Assembly: GCF_014211915.1 (NCBI RefSeq)
Contig: NZ_CP060039.1
Location: 1,426,001 to 1,490,000 of the forward strand
From: Burkholderia cenocepacia
GTDB lineage: Bacteria > Pseudomonadota > Gammaproteobacteria > Burkholderiales > Burkholderiaceae
Direction of reading: 5' to 3'
DNA length: 64,000 nucleotides
Shown here one piece after another: positions 46,146 to 55,381 of the stretch. The notes under the pieces are model-generated. The model had not been told where the DNA came from. It saw nothing but the letters and a program-made list of their open reading frames with translations, and did no database searches. Within the stretch, counting starts at the first letter, position 1; the number at the start of each line of letters is the position of its first letter. The position numbers were made by a program, and so were the translations under genes.

Positions 46146-46814
46146 TTAAACCGCGTGCACGATCAGGTCGCGGTAGCCGCCGACGATCACGCTGTACGAG
46201 AAATACGCGAACAGCAGCGCCGACGCGACATGGCACGCACGCATCAGGCCGGCGCCCGCGCGCTTGCGGCCCTGGCTGGCGAGCGTGCACATGAAAAGCG
46301 TCCACGCGAGGCCGCCGAGGAAGAAGCCCGACAGGAACACCGACGCGGTGGCCGGCGTGGTCGCACCGGCTTTCGCGATCAGCGCGCCGCCGACCGCCGC
46401 GAACCACAGGATCGCGCTCGGCGACGACATCGCGAGCAGCATCCCGCGCAGGAAACTGCGCCGTGCGCTCGCCCGTGGCGGCGCGGTGTCGTCCGCGTCG
46501 TCGTCGGCCGCCTTGGCGGGCGCCAGCGCTTCGCGCGCCATCTTCCACGTGAGGAACAGCAGCACCGCGCCGCCGCCGATCCACACGATCCACCGCACGG
46601 GTTCGAACTGCAGCAGCACGGCCATTCCCGCGAGCGCGAGCGCCGCGTAGACGAGATCGCCGACGCATGACCCGACGCCGAGCCAGAAGCCCGGGCGGAA
46701 GCCGTGCGATAGCGTGAGCGACAGCATCGCGACGTTCACGAGGCCGATGTCGAGACACAACGAAAGCGACAGAAAGAATCCGTCGGACAGCATGGAGGCG
46801 GGCGGAAAGCTCAT
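46146..46814 (-). CDS. LysE-family amino-acid exporter
   Basis: 222 residues from the ATG at 46814 (a second ATG at 46793 is possible). Six membrane segments: FFLSLSLCLDIGLVNVAMLSLTLSHG, GVGSCVGDLVYAALALAGMAVLL, and SPSAILWFAAVGGALIAKAG, the last being the SP segment of the RhtB/LysE group. An acidic loop DDDADDT lies between the third and fourth segments. Located just after ubiD on the same strand. Confidence 0.84.
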   Translation of the reverse strand: MSFPPASMLSDGFFLSLSLCLDIGLVNVAMLSLTLSHGFRPGFWLGVGSCVGDLVYAALALAGMAVLLQFEPVRWIVWIGGGAVLLFLTWKMAREALAPAKAADDDADDTAPPRASARRSFLRGMLLAMSSPSAILWFAAVGGALIAKAGATTPATASVFLSGFFLGGLAWTLFMCTLASQGRKRAGAGLMRACHVASALLFAYFSYSVIVGGYRDLIVHAV

Positions 46815-46873
46815 CTTCTGGGTATTTGCGGCGATTGCGATGCGCAGGCCGGCAAGGCACCGGCCGCCTGGCG

Positions 46874-48430
46874 TCAGAGGCCGATCTCCTGCCACAGCCG
46901 GTCGACGCGCGCCTTCACGGCCGCGTCCATCTCGATCGGGCGGCCCCATTCGCGGCTGGTTTCGCCCGGCCACTTGTTGGTCGCGTCGAGCCCCATCTTC
47001 GAGCCGAGTCCGGCTACCGGCGACGCGAAGTCGAGATAGTCGATCGGCGTGCTGTCGACCATCACCGTGTCGCGCACGGGGTCGACGCGCGTCGTGATCG
47101 CCCAGATCACCTCCTTCCAGTCGCGGATGTTCACGTCCTCGTCGACGACCACGATGAACTTCGTATACATGAACTGCCGCAGGAAGCTCCACACGCCGAA
47201 CATCACGCGCTTCGCGTGGCCCGCGTAGCTCTTCTTCATCTGGACGATGGCCATCCGGTAGCTGCAGCCTTCGGGCGGCAGGTAGAAGTCGGTGATTTCC
47301 GTGAACTGCTTCTGCAGCAGCGGCACGAACACCTCGTTGAGCGCGACGCCGAGCACCGCCGGCTCGTCGGGCGGTTTGCCCGTGTAGGTCGAGTGGTAGA
47401 TCGCGTCGCGGCGCATCGTGATGCGCTCGACGGTGAACACCGGAAACCACTCCTGCTCGTTGTAATAACCGGTGTGGTCGCCGTACGGCCCTTCGAGCGC
47501 GTGTTCGTACGCGGCCGCCGCGTTGCCTGCCGGTCGCGGCGGCGCGCCGGCCGGAGCGGGGGCAGGGGCGCCTTCCTGCGGATGAATGAAGCCTTCGAGC
47601 ACGATCTCCGCGCGCGCGGGCACCTGCAGCGTGTCGACGCCGGGCGTCAGGCACTTCGCGAGCTCCGTGCGGCTGCCGCGCAGCAGGCCGGCGAACTGGT
47701 ACTCGGACAGCGAATCGGGCACGGGCGTCACCGCGCCGAGCGTCGTGGCCGGATCGGCGCCGAGCACGACCGCGACCGGATACGGCTTGCCGGGGTTCTG
47801 CAGCGCGAATTCGCGGAAATCCAGTGCGCCGCCGCGATGCGCGAGCCAGCGCATGATCAGCTTGTTGCGGCCGATCAGCTGCTGGCGGTAGATGCCGAGA
47901 TTCTGGCGTGACTTGTTCGGCCCACGCGTGACCGTCAGGCCCCACGTGACGAGCGGCCCCGCATCGCCGGGCCAGCAGGTCTGGATCGGCAGCTTGTTCA
48001 GGTCGACGTCCGCGCCTTCCCACACGATCTCCTGGCACGGCGGCGACGACACTGACTTCGGCGCCATGTCCCACACCGCCTTCGCGAGCGACAGCAGCTT
48101 GCCGGCGTCCTTCAGGCTCTTCGGCGGATCGGGCTCCTTCAGCGCGGACAGCAGGCGTCCGAGATCGCGCAGCGAGCCGAGCGCGGCATCGTCGCCCGCA
48201 TCGACGCCCATCCCGAGCGCGACGCGGCGCGGCGTGCCGAACAGGTTGCCGAGTACCGGAAATGCATTGCCGGGCGGCGCGTTGAACAGCAGCGCGGGGC
48301 CGCCGGCGCGCAGCACGCGGTCGCACAGCTCGGTCATTTCGAGCACGGGCGACACGGGCTGCGTGACGCGCCGCAGTTCGCCGAGCGCCTCGAGGCGCTG
48401 AATGAAATCGCGTAAGTCTTTGTATTTCAT
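46874..48430 (-). CDS. ubiD: UbiD 4-hydroxy-3-polyprenylbenzoate decarboxylase
   Basis: Prenylated-FMN-dependent decarboxylase of ubiquinone synthesis, 518 residues. Starts [21 protein letters not shown] as usual. [29 protein letters not shown] is seen here as NLGIYRQ..., then [15 protein letters not shown] and [21 protein letters not shown]. About residue 290-320 it has a proline/alanine-rich insertion ([15 protein letters not shown]) not found in most UbiD proteins. The true start is the ATG at 48430; the frame upstream is non-coding. Divergent from the lytic transglycosylase gene. Confidence 0.95.
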   Translation of the reverse strand: MKYKDLRDFIQRLEALGELRRVTQPVSPVLEMTELCDRVLRAGGPALLFNAPPGNAFPVLGNLFGTPRRVALGMGVDAGDDAALGSLRDLGRLLSALKEPDPPKSLKDAGKLLSLAKAVWDMAPKSVSSPPCQEIVWEGADVDLNKLPIQTCWPGDAGPLVTWGLTVTRGPNKSRQNLGIYRQQLIGRNKLIMRWLAHRGGALDFREFALQNPGKPYPVAVVLGADPATTLGAVTPVPDSLSEYQFAGLLRGSRTELAKCLTPGVDTLQVPARAEIVLEGFIHPQEGAPAPAPAGAPPRPAGNAAAAYEHALEGPYGDHTGYYNEQEWFPVFTVERITMRRDAIYHSTYTGKPPDEPAVLGVALNEVFVPLLQKQFTEITDFYLPPEGCSYRMAIVQMKKSYAGHAKRVMFGVWSFLRQFMYTKFIVVVDEDVNIRDWKEVIWAITTRVDPVRDTVMVDSTPIDYLDFASPVAGLGSKMGLDATNKWPGETSREWGRPIEMDAAVKARVDRLWQEIGL

Positions 48431-48644
48431 GAAGAAGGTCCGGGCAGCCCGCATGAGCGGGCAGCGATGGGCGGGGCAGCGGCCGGCTGCGACCCCGAAT
48501 TGACCGACGATTTTACCCCGGGCAGCCATGCGGCCGCCCGGCGGAGAAAAAGTCGATCGCGCGCAAACCCCCTACGGCACGGGGCTCGCGTTCTGAAGAG
48601 GTGTTTTAAATTACTTTTTGTTATAGATTTGAGTTTTTATAGTG

Positions 48645-48672
48645 TTGACGATCTATAAAACCCTGCTAGAAT
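48645..48672 (+). promoter_or_regulatory. Sigma-70 promoter upstream of the lytic transglycosylase
   Basis: TTGACG, a 16-base spacer and TAGAAT, close to consensus and following an AT-rich stretch. Transcription should start near 48679, leaving a leader of about 350 bases. Confidence 0.75.
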
Positions 48673-48678
48673 CCGCTC

Positions 48679-48818
48679 ACATTGGTTGCAGGGTAAAAGG
48701 CTTCGAGCCGCCAATCACCGATCTTTGACGCAGCGCGTCACCGTCCGCCGAACCCTGCACGGCGTCTTCGACGGCTTTTGTCGTAGTCCTAGCCAGCGCT
48801 ACCAGACGCTGGTTTTTT
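48679..48818 (+). ncRNA. Candidate small RNA or attenuated leader
   Basis: Predicted transcript of about 140 nt between the promoter and an intrinsic terminator. GCAGGGT (48688-48694) can pair with ACCCTGC (48752-48758), forming a long-range helix ahead of the terminator hairpin. Family not recognised; 6S, c-di-GMP and other known leader types did not match by eye. Confidence 0.45.
48793..48818 (+). terminator. Intrinsic terminator inside the transglycosylase leader
   Basis: CCAGCG-CTACCAGA-CGCTGG followed by six T, about 210 bases before the start codon of the gene it precedes. Confidence 0.75.
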
Positions 48819-49026
48819 GCGTGGGTGCCACCGCGTATGCCCGCCTCGCCCAATGTGCGAAGGCGCCGGCCCTCTTACACCGTGGCCTCGAACGGTACTT
48901 ATACCGTTTCCCCGATGCTTGCGCGTCCCAACCAAGGCGTGCGGCGTCGTGATTCCGCGGCGCGTTTTCTGTCTCGCCTTCGAGCTGAGCGAGCCGCACG
49001 AGTCATGTTCATGGGAGATGATCTGA

Positions 49027-50163
49027 ATGAACGCTTGGTTATCGTGGCGTCCCACTGAGCAGCATGCGCAAATCGTGCGCAACTTGCTGCGTCGCGGGAC
49101 GCGTGTCAGTCACCATCTATTCAGCGTTGTCGGCTGTTTCGCTGTCGCGGTTGCGCTCGCACTGTGGCTGCTGCCAACCGTCCGCGGCACGCTCGCCGCG
49201 AAGCTGATGCCGGTCGTATCCGCGGCCGTGCAGGCCGGTCCGGCGCGTCTGCTGTCCGGCCATCCGCTGCCGAACTTCGCGCCTGCCGGTGCGCAGCCGC
49301 AGCAGGAAGACAGTCCCGAAACGGATGCGCTTGCGGTCGGCCTCGATGTCGCACCGGAAACCGCCGCGCAGGGCGCTCAAGGCGCGCAGGGCGATGCGTC
49401 CGATCCGGCCCGCACCGGCCCGTCGCCGGTCGCACTGGCCAAGCTGATTCCGATTCAGCGCGTGGCGGCCGATGCCCGCGACGATCGCGCGCTCGCGTCG
49501 AACCGCGAACAGGCGCTCGTCGCCACTTATCTGTCGCGCCGTTACCGCGTCGCGCAGGAGCCGCTCGGGCAGCTCGTCAAGGCTGCGTTCCAGACCGGTC
49601 GTGACGTCGGCCTGGATCCGCTGTTGCTGCTGTCCGTGATGGCGATCGAATCGGGCTTCAACCCGTACGCCGAAAGCGGCGTCGGCGCGAAGGGGCTGAT
49701 GCAGGTCATGTCGAAGGTCCATTCCGACAAGTTCGAGTATTTCGGTGGCACCGATACCGCGCTGCAGCCGCTTGCGAACCTGCAGGTCGGCGCACTGGTG
49801 CTGAAGGATTGCATCGCGCGCGGCGGCTCGCTCGCGAATGGCCTGCGTCTGTATAACGGCTCGACGAACCCCGACGACAACGGCTACGGCTCGAAGGTGA
49901 TGGCCGAGCGCGGTCGCCTGCGCGACGTCGCGCGTGGCCGCAGCGTGCCGATCAACGCGCCGCAGGCGCCCGCGCAACCCGCGAAGCCGATCGTCACCGC
50001 CGCTGCCGTGACGGCCGCAGCCGGCGGCGCGAAGCGCGTGCATGCGACGCTCGACGGTACGACCTCGGTCAAGGCGGCGCCGAAGGAAGCCGCGTCGCAG
50101 GACGACGCGAGCGTCGATACCGCGAAGCAGTCGCATGCCGATCATTCGGAGCTCGGCGCATAA
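49027..50163 (+). CDS. Membrane-anchored lytic transglycosylase (SLT domain)
   Basis: 378 residues: a single N-terminal membrane segment (about 33-50), a polar Ala/Gln/Gly-rich linker, and an SLT domain with catalytic Glu208 in LLLSVMAIESGFNPYAES. GVGAKGLMQVMSKVH and NLQVGALVLKDCI follow, then an Ala-rich C-terminal tail. It cleaves peptidoglycan with 1,6-anhydro ends in the periplasm. The start has GGGAG nine bases ahead. It is preceded by an unusually long leader with a terminator, suggesting regulated read-through. Confidence 0.92.
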   Translation: MNAWLSWRPTEQHAQIVRNLLRRGTRVSHHLFSVVGCFAVAVALALWLLPTVRGTLAAKLMPVVSAAVQAGPARLLSGHPLPNFAPAGAQPQQEDSPETDALAVGLDVAPETAAQGAQGAQGDASDPARTGPSPVALAKLIPIQRVAADARDDRALASNREQALVATYLSRRYRVAQEPLGQLVKAAFQTGRDVGLDPLLLLSVMAIESGFNPYAESGVGAKGLMQVMSKVHSDKFEYFGGTDTALQPLANLQVGALVLKDCIARGGSLANGLRLYNGSTNPDDNGYGSKVMAERGRLRDVARGRSVPINAPQAPAQPAKPIVTAAAVTAAAGGAKRVHATLDGTTSVKAAPKEAASQDDASVDTAKQSHADHSELGA

Positions 50164-50208
50164 CGTCACCGGCGTCGCGCGGCTTCAGCCGGCACGACTG
50201 GGCATGAG

Positions 50209-50240
50209 AAAGGCACCCGATTCGGGTGCTTTTCTTTTTT
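50209..50240 (+). terminator. Intrinsic terminator after the lytic transglycosylase gene
   Basis: GCACCC and GGGTGC flank GATTC, followed by TTTTCTTTTTT. The left side has GAGAAAG, so it may also help end the converging aminotransferase transcript. Confidence 0.85.
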
Positions 50241-50276
50241 GCGGTGCGTGAAGCGCCCGGTGCGCCGGTCGCGGTG

Positions 50277-51473
50277 TCAGCGCTGCCCGAACAGCGTCCC
50301 GAGCCGGTCGACCGCCTCTTCGAGCCGCGAGTAGGCCGTCGCATAGGACAGGCGGATATAGTCGCGCGGCGCATGGACACCGAAGTCCATGCCCGGCACC
50401 AGCACCACGCCAGCGTCGTGCAGCATCGCCTGCGTGAGCGCAGCGCTGTCGCCCGCCGCCGGGTGCGCGACGCCGCCGCAATGCGCATACACATAGAACG
50501 CGCCGTCCGGCATCACCGGCACCGTGAAGCCGAGCCGCTCCAGCGCCGGCGCGATGAAATCGCGGCGGCGCTTGAATTCGAGCCGGCGTGTTTCGTAGAT
50601 GTCGAGCGTCGCGGGCTCGAAGCAGGCGAGCGCCGCATGTTGCGCGAGTGCGGACGGGCAGATGAACAGGTTCTGCGAGAGCTTCTCGAACGTGCCGACG
50701 AGCGCGGGCGGCACGACGAGCCAGCCGAGCCGCCAGCCCGTCATGCTGAAATACTTCGAGAAGCTGTTCACGGTGATCACGTCGTCGCCGAACGACAGTG
50801 CCGACACGGGCGCGGCGTCGTAGCTGAGCCCCTGGTAGATCTCGTCGACGATCGTGAAGCCGCCGCGTGCGCGCACCGCTTCGACGATCCGCTTCAGTTC
50901 GTCCGGTTCGAGCGACGTGCCGGTCGGGTTCGACGGCGACGCGAGCAGCACGCCGCGCGTGCGCTCGTTCCAGTGCGTGCGGACGTCGTGTTCGGTGAGC
51001 TGGAAGCGCGCGTCCGGGCCGCTCGGCACGAGCACCGGACGGCCTTCCGCCGCCGCGACGAAGTGCCGGTTGCACGGGTAGGACGGATCGGGCATCAGCA
51101 CTTCGTCATCGCGGCCGACCAGCGCGAGGCATGCGAGCAGCAGCGCGGCCGATGCGCCGGCCGTCACGACGATCCGCTCGGGGGCGACCGTGAGGCCGTA
51201 TGCGCGTGCATAGTGCGCGGCGATCGCCTCGCGCAGCGGCGCGATGCCGAGCGCGCTCGTGTACTGCGTGACGCCGCGGCGCAGCGCGGCCGCGGCGGCC
51301 TCGACAACCGGCTCCGGCGCGGTGAAATCCGGCTCGCCGATGCCCATGTGGATAACATCGCGCCCCAAGGACTCGAGCCGCTGTGCCTCCTTCATCAGTT
51401 CCATCACATGAAAGGGCTGGATCGCGTCGACGCGTGCGGCGAGCGTGACGAGCGAATCGGCGGTGGTATTCAT
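50277..51473 (-). CDS. Class I/II PLP-dependent aminotransferase
   Basis: Fold-type I aminotransferase of 398 residues. VIHMGIGEPDFTAPEPV, YPCNRHFVAA, PSNPTGTSL and the PLP lysine Lys240 in NSFSKYFSMTGWRLGW are all present, with the C-terminal Arg in DYIRLSYA. It resembles the aspartate/alanine aminotransferase-like group; amino donor not defined. Starts 70 bases after nusB ends, with a terminator in between, so it is probably transcribed on its own. Confidence 0.88.
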   Translation of the reverse strand: MNTTADSLVTLAARVDAIQPFHVMELMKEAQRLESLGRDVIHMGIGEPDFTAPEPVVEAAAAALRRGVTQYTSALGIAPLREAIAAHYARAYGLTVAPERIVVTAGASAALLLACLALVGRDDEVLMPDPSYPCNRHFVAAAEGRPVLVPSGPDARFQLTEHDVRTHWNERTRGVLLASPSNPTGTSLEPDELKRIVEAVRARGGFTIVDEIYQGLSYDAAPVSALSFGDDVITVNSFSKYFSMTGWRLGWLVVPPALVGTFEKLSQNLFICPSALAQHAALACFEPATLDIYETRRLEFKRRRDFIAPALERLGFTVPVMPDGAFYVYAHCGGVAHPAAGDSAALTQAMLHDAGVVLVPGMDFGVHAPRDYIRLSYATAYSRLEEAVDRLGTLFGQR

Positions 51474-51503
51474 CGGCGGGCAGGGCGGAGGGAGAAAAGA
51501 ATG

Positions 51504-51527
51504 AAAAACGGGCGCTTGCGCGCCCGT
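51504..51527 (-). terminator. Intrinsic terminator after nusB
   Basis: The hairpin GGGCGCGCAAGCGCCC on the minus strand runs into a T stretch (five T, then CATTCTTTTC). It ends the ribBA-ribH-nusB transcript. Confidence 0.85.
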
Positions 51528-51543
51528 GGACCAACCAACGGTA

Positions 51544-51981
51544 TCAGCCGTTGCGACGCGCCTGCGTTTCGGCGGGGCGCAGCTTCGCGGCGAGCTTGTC
51601 GAGCACGCCGTTCACGTACTTGTAGCCGTCGGAGCCGCCGAACGTCTTCGCAAGTTCGACGGCTTCGTTGATGATCACGCGGTACGGCGTTTCGACATGG
51701 TGCGTGAGCTCGAACGTCGCGATCAGCAGCACCGCGCGTTCGACCGGCGACAGCTGATCGATCGGACGGTCGAGCGACGGCGCCAGCGCTTCGACGAGCG
51801 TCGCATGCTCGCGGATCACGCCGTGCAGGATCGCTTCGAGCAGTTCCTTGTCAGCCTTGTCGTAACCGAGCGCGCCGCGCAGTTGCGCGTCGATCTCGCC
51901 GGAGGGCGCGTTCGACAGCAGCCACTGGTACAGGCCCTGCGTCGCCAGCTCGCGCGATTGTCGGCGGGCGCTCTTCTTCAT
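51544..51981 (-). CDS. nusB: Transcription antitermination factor NusB
   Basis: RNA-binding protein of 145 residues that acts with NusE in rRNA antitermination. [20 protein letters not shown] begins the all-helical fold, and [39 protein letters not shown] and [11 protein letters not shown] are its conserved C-terminal part. Its start overlaps the ribH stop by four bases, the classic ribH-nusB arrangement. Confidence 0.97.
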   Translation of the reverse strand: MKKSARRQSRELATQGLYQWLLSNAPSGEIDAQLRGALGYDKADKELLEAILHGVIREHATLVEALAPSLDRPIDQLSPVERAVLLIATFELTHHVETPYRVIINEAVELAKTFGGSDGYKYVNGVLDKLAAKLRPAETQARRNG

Positions 51982-52499
51982 GCGCGCTCCTCTTCGTCGT
52001 CTTCGTCTTCGTCTTCCTCTTCGTCCTCGTCGTCGCCGAGCTGGTCGAGCGCCATCGTCAGGTTGGCCATCTCGACCGCGACGCGTGCCGCGTCACGACC
52101 CTTTTCGGTCATGCGCGCGACGGCCTGCTCGTCGTTTTCGGTCGTCAGGACGGCGTTGGCGATCGGCAGGTTGAAGTCGAGGCCGATGCGGGTGATGCCC
52201 GCGCCGCTCTCGTTCGACACGAGTTCGAAATGGTAGGTCTCGCCGCGGATCACCGCGCCGAGCGCGATCAGCGCGTCGAACTGGCCGCTTTCGGCGAGCT
52301 TTTGCAGCGCGAGCGGGATTTCCAGCGCGCCGGGCACCGACACGAGCAGCACGTCTTCACCGGTGACGCCGAGGCGTTCCAGTTCTTCGACGCACGCGTC
52401 GGCGAGGCCGTTGCACACGGGCTCGTTGAAGCGCGATTGCACGATGCCGATACGCAGGCCGTCGCCTTCGAGATTCGGTTGGTATTGTCCGATTTCCAT
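51978..52499 (-). CDS. ribH: 6,7-dimethyl-8-ribityllumazine synthase
   Basis: Penultimate enzyme of riboflavin synthesis (173 residues). [53 protein letters not shown] (with the catalytic His) and [12 protein letters not shown] define the fold. Normal length is about 155; the extra is an acidic tail of almost pure Asp/Glu (last about 18 residues) coded by near-repetitive triplets. Coupled to nusB, and 53 bases after ribBA. Confidence 0.96.
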   Translation of the reverse strand: MEIGQYQPNLEGDGLRIGIVQSRFNEPVCNGLADACVEELERLGVTGEDVLLVSVPGALEIPLALQKLAESGQFDALIALGAVIRGETYHFELVSNESGAGITRIGLDFNLPIANAVLTTENDEQAVARMTEKGRDAARVAVEMANLTMALDQLGDDEDEEEDEDEDDEEERA

Positions 52500-52552
52500 G
52501 ATCTGGTCCGTGGTGTGGATGAACGGTTATAGGGCGAAAGCGCCGTGGCGGG

Positions 52553-53695
52553 TTACGCGTGGGACGCCGGGCAGGACTTGGCTTCGCCGCCGGGCATCGG
52601 AATGAAGCCCGTGACTTCGAGGCCGTAGCCGGACATGCTGCCCAGCTTGCGCGGATTCGACAGCACCTGCATCTTGCCGACGCCGACATCGCGCAGGATC
52701 TGTGCGCCGATGCCGAACGTCTTGAAATCGACCGGCCGGCGCTTGAGCGCGGCAGCTCTTTCTTCCTCGTCGAACGCCTTGAAGACGTCGATCAGGTGTT
52801 CCTTCGTATCGCCGCAGTTGAGCAGCACGATCACGCCGAGGTCGCGTTCCGCGATGTCGCGCATCGCGGCGTCGAGCGTCCACGAGTGGGTCGAGATGCC
52901 CGTCTCGAGCAGATCGAGCACCGACAGCGGCTCGTGCACGCGCACCGGCGTATCGACATCGGGCGACGGAGCGCCGCGCACCAGCGCGATGTGCGGCGAG
53001 CCGCTCGGCTGGTCGCGGTACAGCACCGCGCGGAACGTGCCGTGCGCGGTCTGCATCGTGCGCTCGGCGATCCGCTCGATGATCGATTCGGTGCGGCTGC
53101 GGTATTGGATCAGATCGGCGATCGTGCCGATCTTCAGGTTGTGTTCCTTCGCGAATTCGATCAGGTCGGGCAGGCGCGCCATCGTCCCGTCGTCCTTGAT
53201 GATCTCGCAGATCACCGCGGCCGGCGTGAGGCCCGCGAGCGCCGTGAAGTCGCAGCCGGCCTCGGTGTGGCCCGCGCGCACGAGTACGCCGCCCGGTTGC
53301 GCCATGATCGGGAACACATGGCCCGGCTGCACGATGTGCTCGGGGCGCACGTCGTGCGCGACCGCCGTGGCGATCGTGTGCGCCCGGTCGGCGGCCGAGA
53401 TGCCGGTCGTCACGCCCTCGGCCGCTTCGATGCTGACCGTGAACGCGGTGCCGTACTGCGTGCCGTTGCGGTAGGTCATCAGCGGCAGGTGAAGCTGCTT
53501 GCAGCGTTCCTGCGTCAACGTCAGACAAACCAGGCCGCGGCCGTACTTGGCCATGAAGTTGATCGCTTCCGGCGTGACGAATTCGGCGGCGATCACGAGG
53601 TCGCCCTCGTTTTCGCGGTCTTCTTCGTCGACCAGGATCACCATCCGGCCGGCTTTCAGCTCGGCGATGATGTCGAGCGTGGAGGCGAGCGTCAT
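52553..53695 (-). CDS. ribBA: 3,4-dihydroxy-2-butanone-4-phosphate synthase with degenerate GTP cyclohydrolase II domain
   Basis: 380 residues. The N-terminal RibB domain is complete: [44 protein letters not shown]. The C-terminal half aligns with GTP cyclohydrolase II in layout, but the zinc-binding Cys trio (usually C-x10-C-x-C in a GxRCDCG context) is not there; the region reads [29 protein letters not shown]. So only the butanone-phosphate step is supported; this matches the RibBX hybrids described in other proteobacteria. A separate cyclohydrolase II would be needed elsewhere in the genome. Starts the ribBA-ribH-nusB operon. Confidence 0.9.
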   Translation of the reverse strand: MTLASTLDIIAELKAGRMVILVDEEDRENEGDLVIAAEFVTPEAINFMAKYGRGLVCLTLTQERCKQLHLPLMTYRNGTQYGTAFTVSIEAAEGVTTGISAADRAHTIATAVAHDVRPEHIVQPGHVFPIMAQPGGVLVRAGHTEAGCDFTALAGLTPAAVICEIIKDDGTMARLPDLIEFAKEHNLKIGTIADLIQYRSRTESIIERIAERTMQTAHGTFRAVLYRDQPSGSPHIALVRGAPSPDVDTPVRVHEPLSVLDLLETGISTHSWTLDAAMRDIAERDLGVIVLLNCGDTKEHLIDVFKAFDEEERAAALKRRPVDFKTFGIGAQILRDVGVGKMQVLSNPRKLGSMSGYGLEVTGFIPMPGGEAKSCPASHA

Positions 53696-53852
53696 AAGGG
53701 GGCGAGAAAGAGGAAAGTGCGTATTTTACGCCAGCCGGACGGCGTTTCGGCTGGCGCGGGCCGCGCGGGGCCCGCGCGTGCTCCGGAAAGCGCTGCGGCC
53801 GGCCTGCGCGCGGGTGCGGACGGTTGCGGGCCGGACGTGGCCCGGCCGCGCG

Positions 53853-54371
53853 TCACGCGTGCTCGTTGCGCCCGCCGAGGTAGTCCAGCTTGCCGAGCTC
53901 GACGCCGCTGTGGCGCAGGATGTCGTACGCGGTCGTCACGTGGAAGAAGAAGTTGGGCAGCACGAAATTCAGCAGATACGACTGGCCGGTGAACTCGATC
54001 GGGCCGACGCGCATCTTCAGCACGATCTGGCGCGTCTCGCTGCCGTCGATCTGCGCGGCGTCGAAGCTCTTCAGGTAGTCGATCGTCTTCTGGATGCGTG
54101 CGTGCAGTTCGTCGAAGGTCTGCTCGACATCCGGGTAGCTCGGGATCTCGGCGCCGGCGAGCCGCGCGGCGCAGCCCTTCGCCGTATCGGTCGCGATGTA
54201 GACCTGGCGGACGAGCGGCAGCATGTCCGGGTACAAGCGTGCGCCGATGAACACCGACGGATCGATCTGCTTTTCGGCCGCATGCGCCTGTGCCTTGCCG
54301 AGGATGTGCTGCAGGTTGGTGAGGCCGCGGATCAGGACGGGCAGCGAAGCCTGGTACATCGAGATGGACAT
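53853..54371 (-). CDS. DUF1993 family protein
   Basis: 172 residues of the DUF1993/DinB-like fold: [20 protein letters not shown] at the N-terminus, [22 protein letters not shown] seen here as [25 protein letters not shown], and [31 protein letters not shown] at the end. The start ATG at 54371 has GGAG ahead. Function unknown. It lies between ribE and ribBA in the same direction but with wide gaps, so it is likely its own unit. Confidence 0.87.
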   Translation of the reverse strand: MSISMYQASLPVLIRGLTNLQHILGKAQAHAAEKQIDPSVFIGARLYPDMLPLVRQVYIATDTAKGCAARLAGAEIPSYPDVEQTFDELHARIQKTIDYLKSFDAAQIDGSETRQIVLKMRVGPIEFTGQSYLLNFVLPNFFFHVTTAYDILRHSGVELGKLDYLGGRNEHA

Positions 54372-54737
54372 GGGGGACTCCAATGGGAAGAGTGGCGGCC
54401 GCTACGCGGCGCGTCGTACGTGGTGGCGTGGAAACCGCTGTCGACGCATCTTAGCGCGACGGCATGGCCCGTGCGCGTCGTTGGCCGTTCGGCCAGATGT
54501 GGGCTGGCCCGACGGCCATCGACCGAACCCGATCGCGATGCCGGCATTTCGGATGACCAGAGAAAGAGCGGCACGGCACGAAGTAGGGTACGAGCAATGC
54601 CCGGTGGCGCCAGCTCGGTTACCGCATACGATCGGCACGGCGGTCGGTGAGTGGAGGAGCGACGGGGCCGTGGCGACGCCCAAACAATGCCGAAACGAAC
54701 CGCCAGCCGTCATTCCATATACAGAGGATCTGCTTGT
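54372..54737. other. Intergenic region between the DUF1993 gene and ribE
   Basis: About 365 bases. No FMN-riboswitch core was found on either strand, and no ORF shows protein-like composition. No terminator with a T run was seen after ribE. Confidence 0.5.
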
Positions 54738-55367
54738 TCAGTCCTGATGCACGCCCTGCGATGCCGACAGCATCCGCTCCACATACCGCGCGATCATGTC
54801 GACTTCGAGATTGACCTTGTCGCCGGCCTTCACGTGACGCAGCGTCGTGACTTCGACCGTATGCGGAATCAGGTTGATCGAGAATTCGCAGCCGTCCGCG
54901 CGATCGTCGATCGTATTGACGGTCAGGCTGACGCCGTTCACCGTGATCGACCCCTTGTACGCGAGATAGCGGCCGAGTTCGCGCGGCGCGACGATTCGCA
55001 GTTCGTGCGACTCGCCGACCGGTGCGAAGCGCGACACGGTACCGAGGCCGTCCACATGGCCCGACACGATATGCCCGCCGAGGCGGTCATGCGCGCGCAG
55101 CGCCTTCTCGAGGTTCACTTCGCCGGGCTGCGCGAGGCCAACCGTCCGGTTCAGGCTTTCGCGCGACACGTCGACGTCGAACGTGGTGTCGGTCTTCTCG
55201 ATCACCGTCATGCACGCGCCCTGGATCGCGATGCTGTCGCCCAACGCGACATCGGTGAGATCGAGCCCGCCGGCCTGCACGGTCAGGCGCACGCCCGTAT
55301 CGGCCGACGTGCCGAGCGGGGCGATCGTTTCGATGCGGCCGACGGCCGCGACAATTCCGGTAAACAT
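54738..55367 (-). CDS. ribE: Riboflavin synthase (alpha chain)
   Basis: Last step of riboflavin synthesis: dismutation of two 6,7-dimethyl-8-ribityllumazine. 209 residues with the internal duplication of the family: MFTGIVAAVGRIETI at the start, DSIAIQGACMTV and GGHIVSGHVDGLGTV, repeated as GSITVNGVSLTVN and IARYVERML. The start at 55367 is the conserved MFTGI; the frame upstream lies antisense to ribD. It follows ribD by 14 bases. Confidence 0.97.
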   Translation of the reverse strand: MFTGIVAAVGRIETIAPLGTSADTGVRLTVQAGGLDLTDVALGDSIAIQGACMTVIEKTDTTFDVDVSRESLNRTVGLAQPGEVNLEKALRAHDRLGGHIVSGHVDGLGTVSRFAPVGESHELRIVAPRELGRYLAYKGSITVNGVSLTVNTIDDRADGCEFSINLIPHTVEVTTLRHVKAGDKVNLEVDMIARYVERMLSASQGVHQD

Positions 55368-55381
55368 CGTGGCGATTCCGT

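Larger units (their letters stand above)
48431..49026. other. Long divergent region between ubiD and the lytic transglycosylase
   Basis: About 600 bases. It contains an AT-rich block (48600-48660), a plus-strand promoter, and a candidate leader RNA ending in a terminator. A further 200 bases without clear features precede the gene's GGGAG ribosome site. The frames open here have no protein-like composition. Confidence 0.6.

Noticed and set aside
53696..54737. FMN riboswitch near the rib genes
   Set aside because: No RFN-element core was seen upstream of ribBA or in the ribE gap, on either strand.
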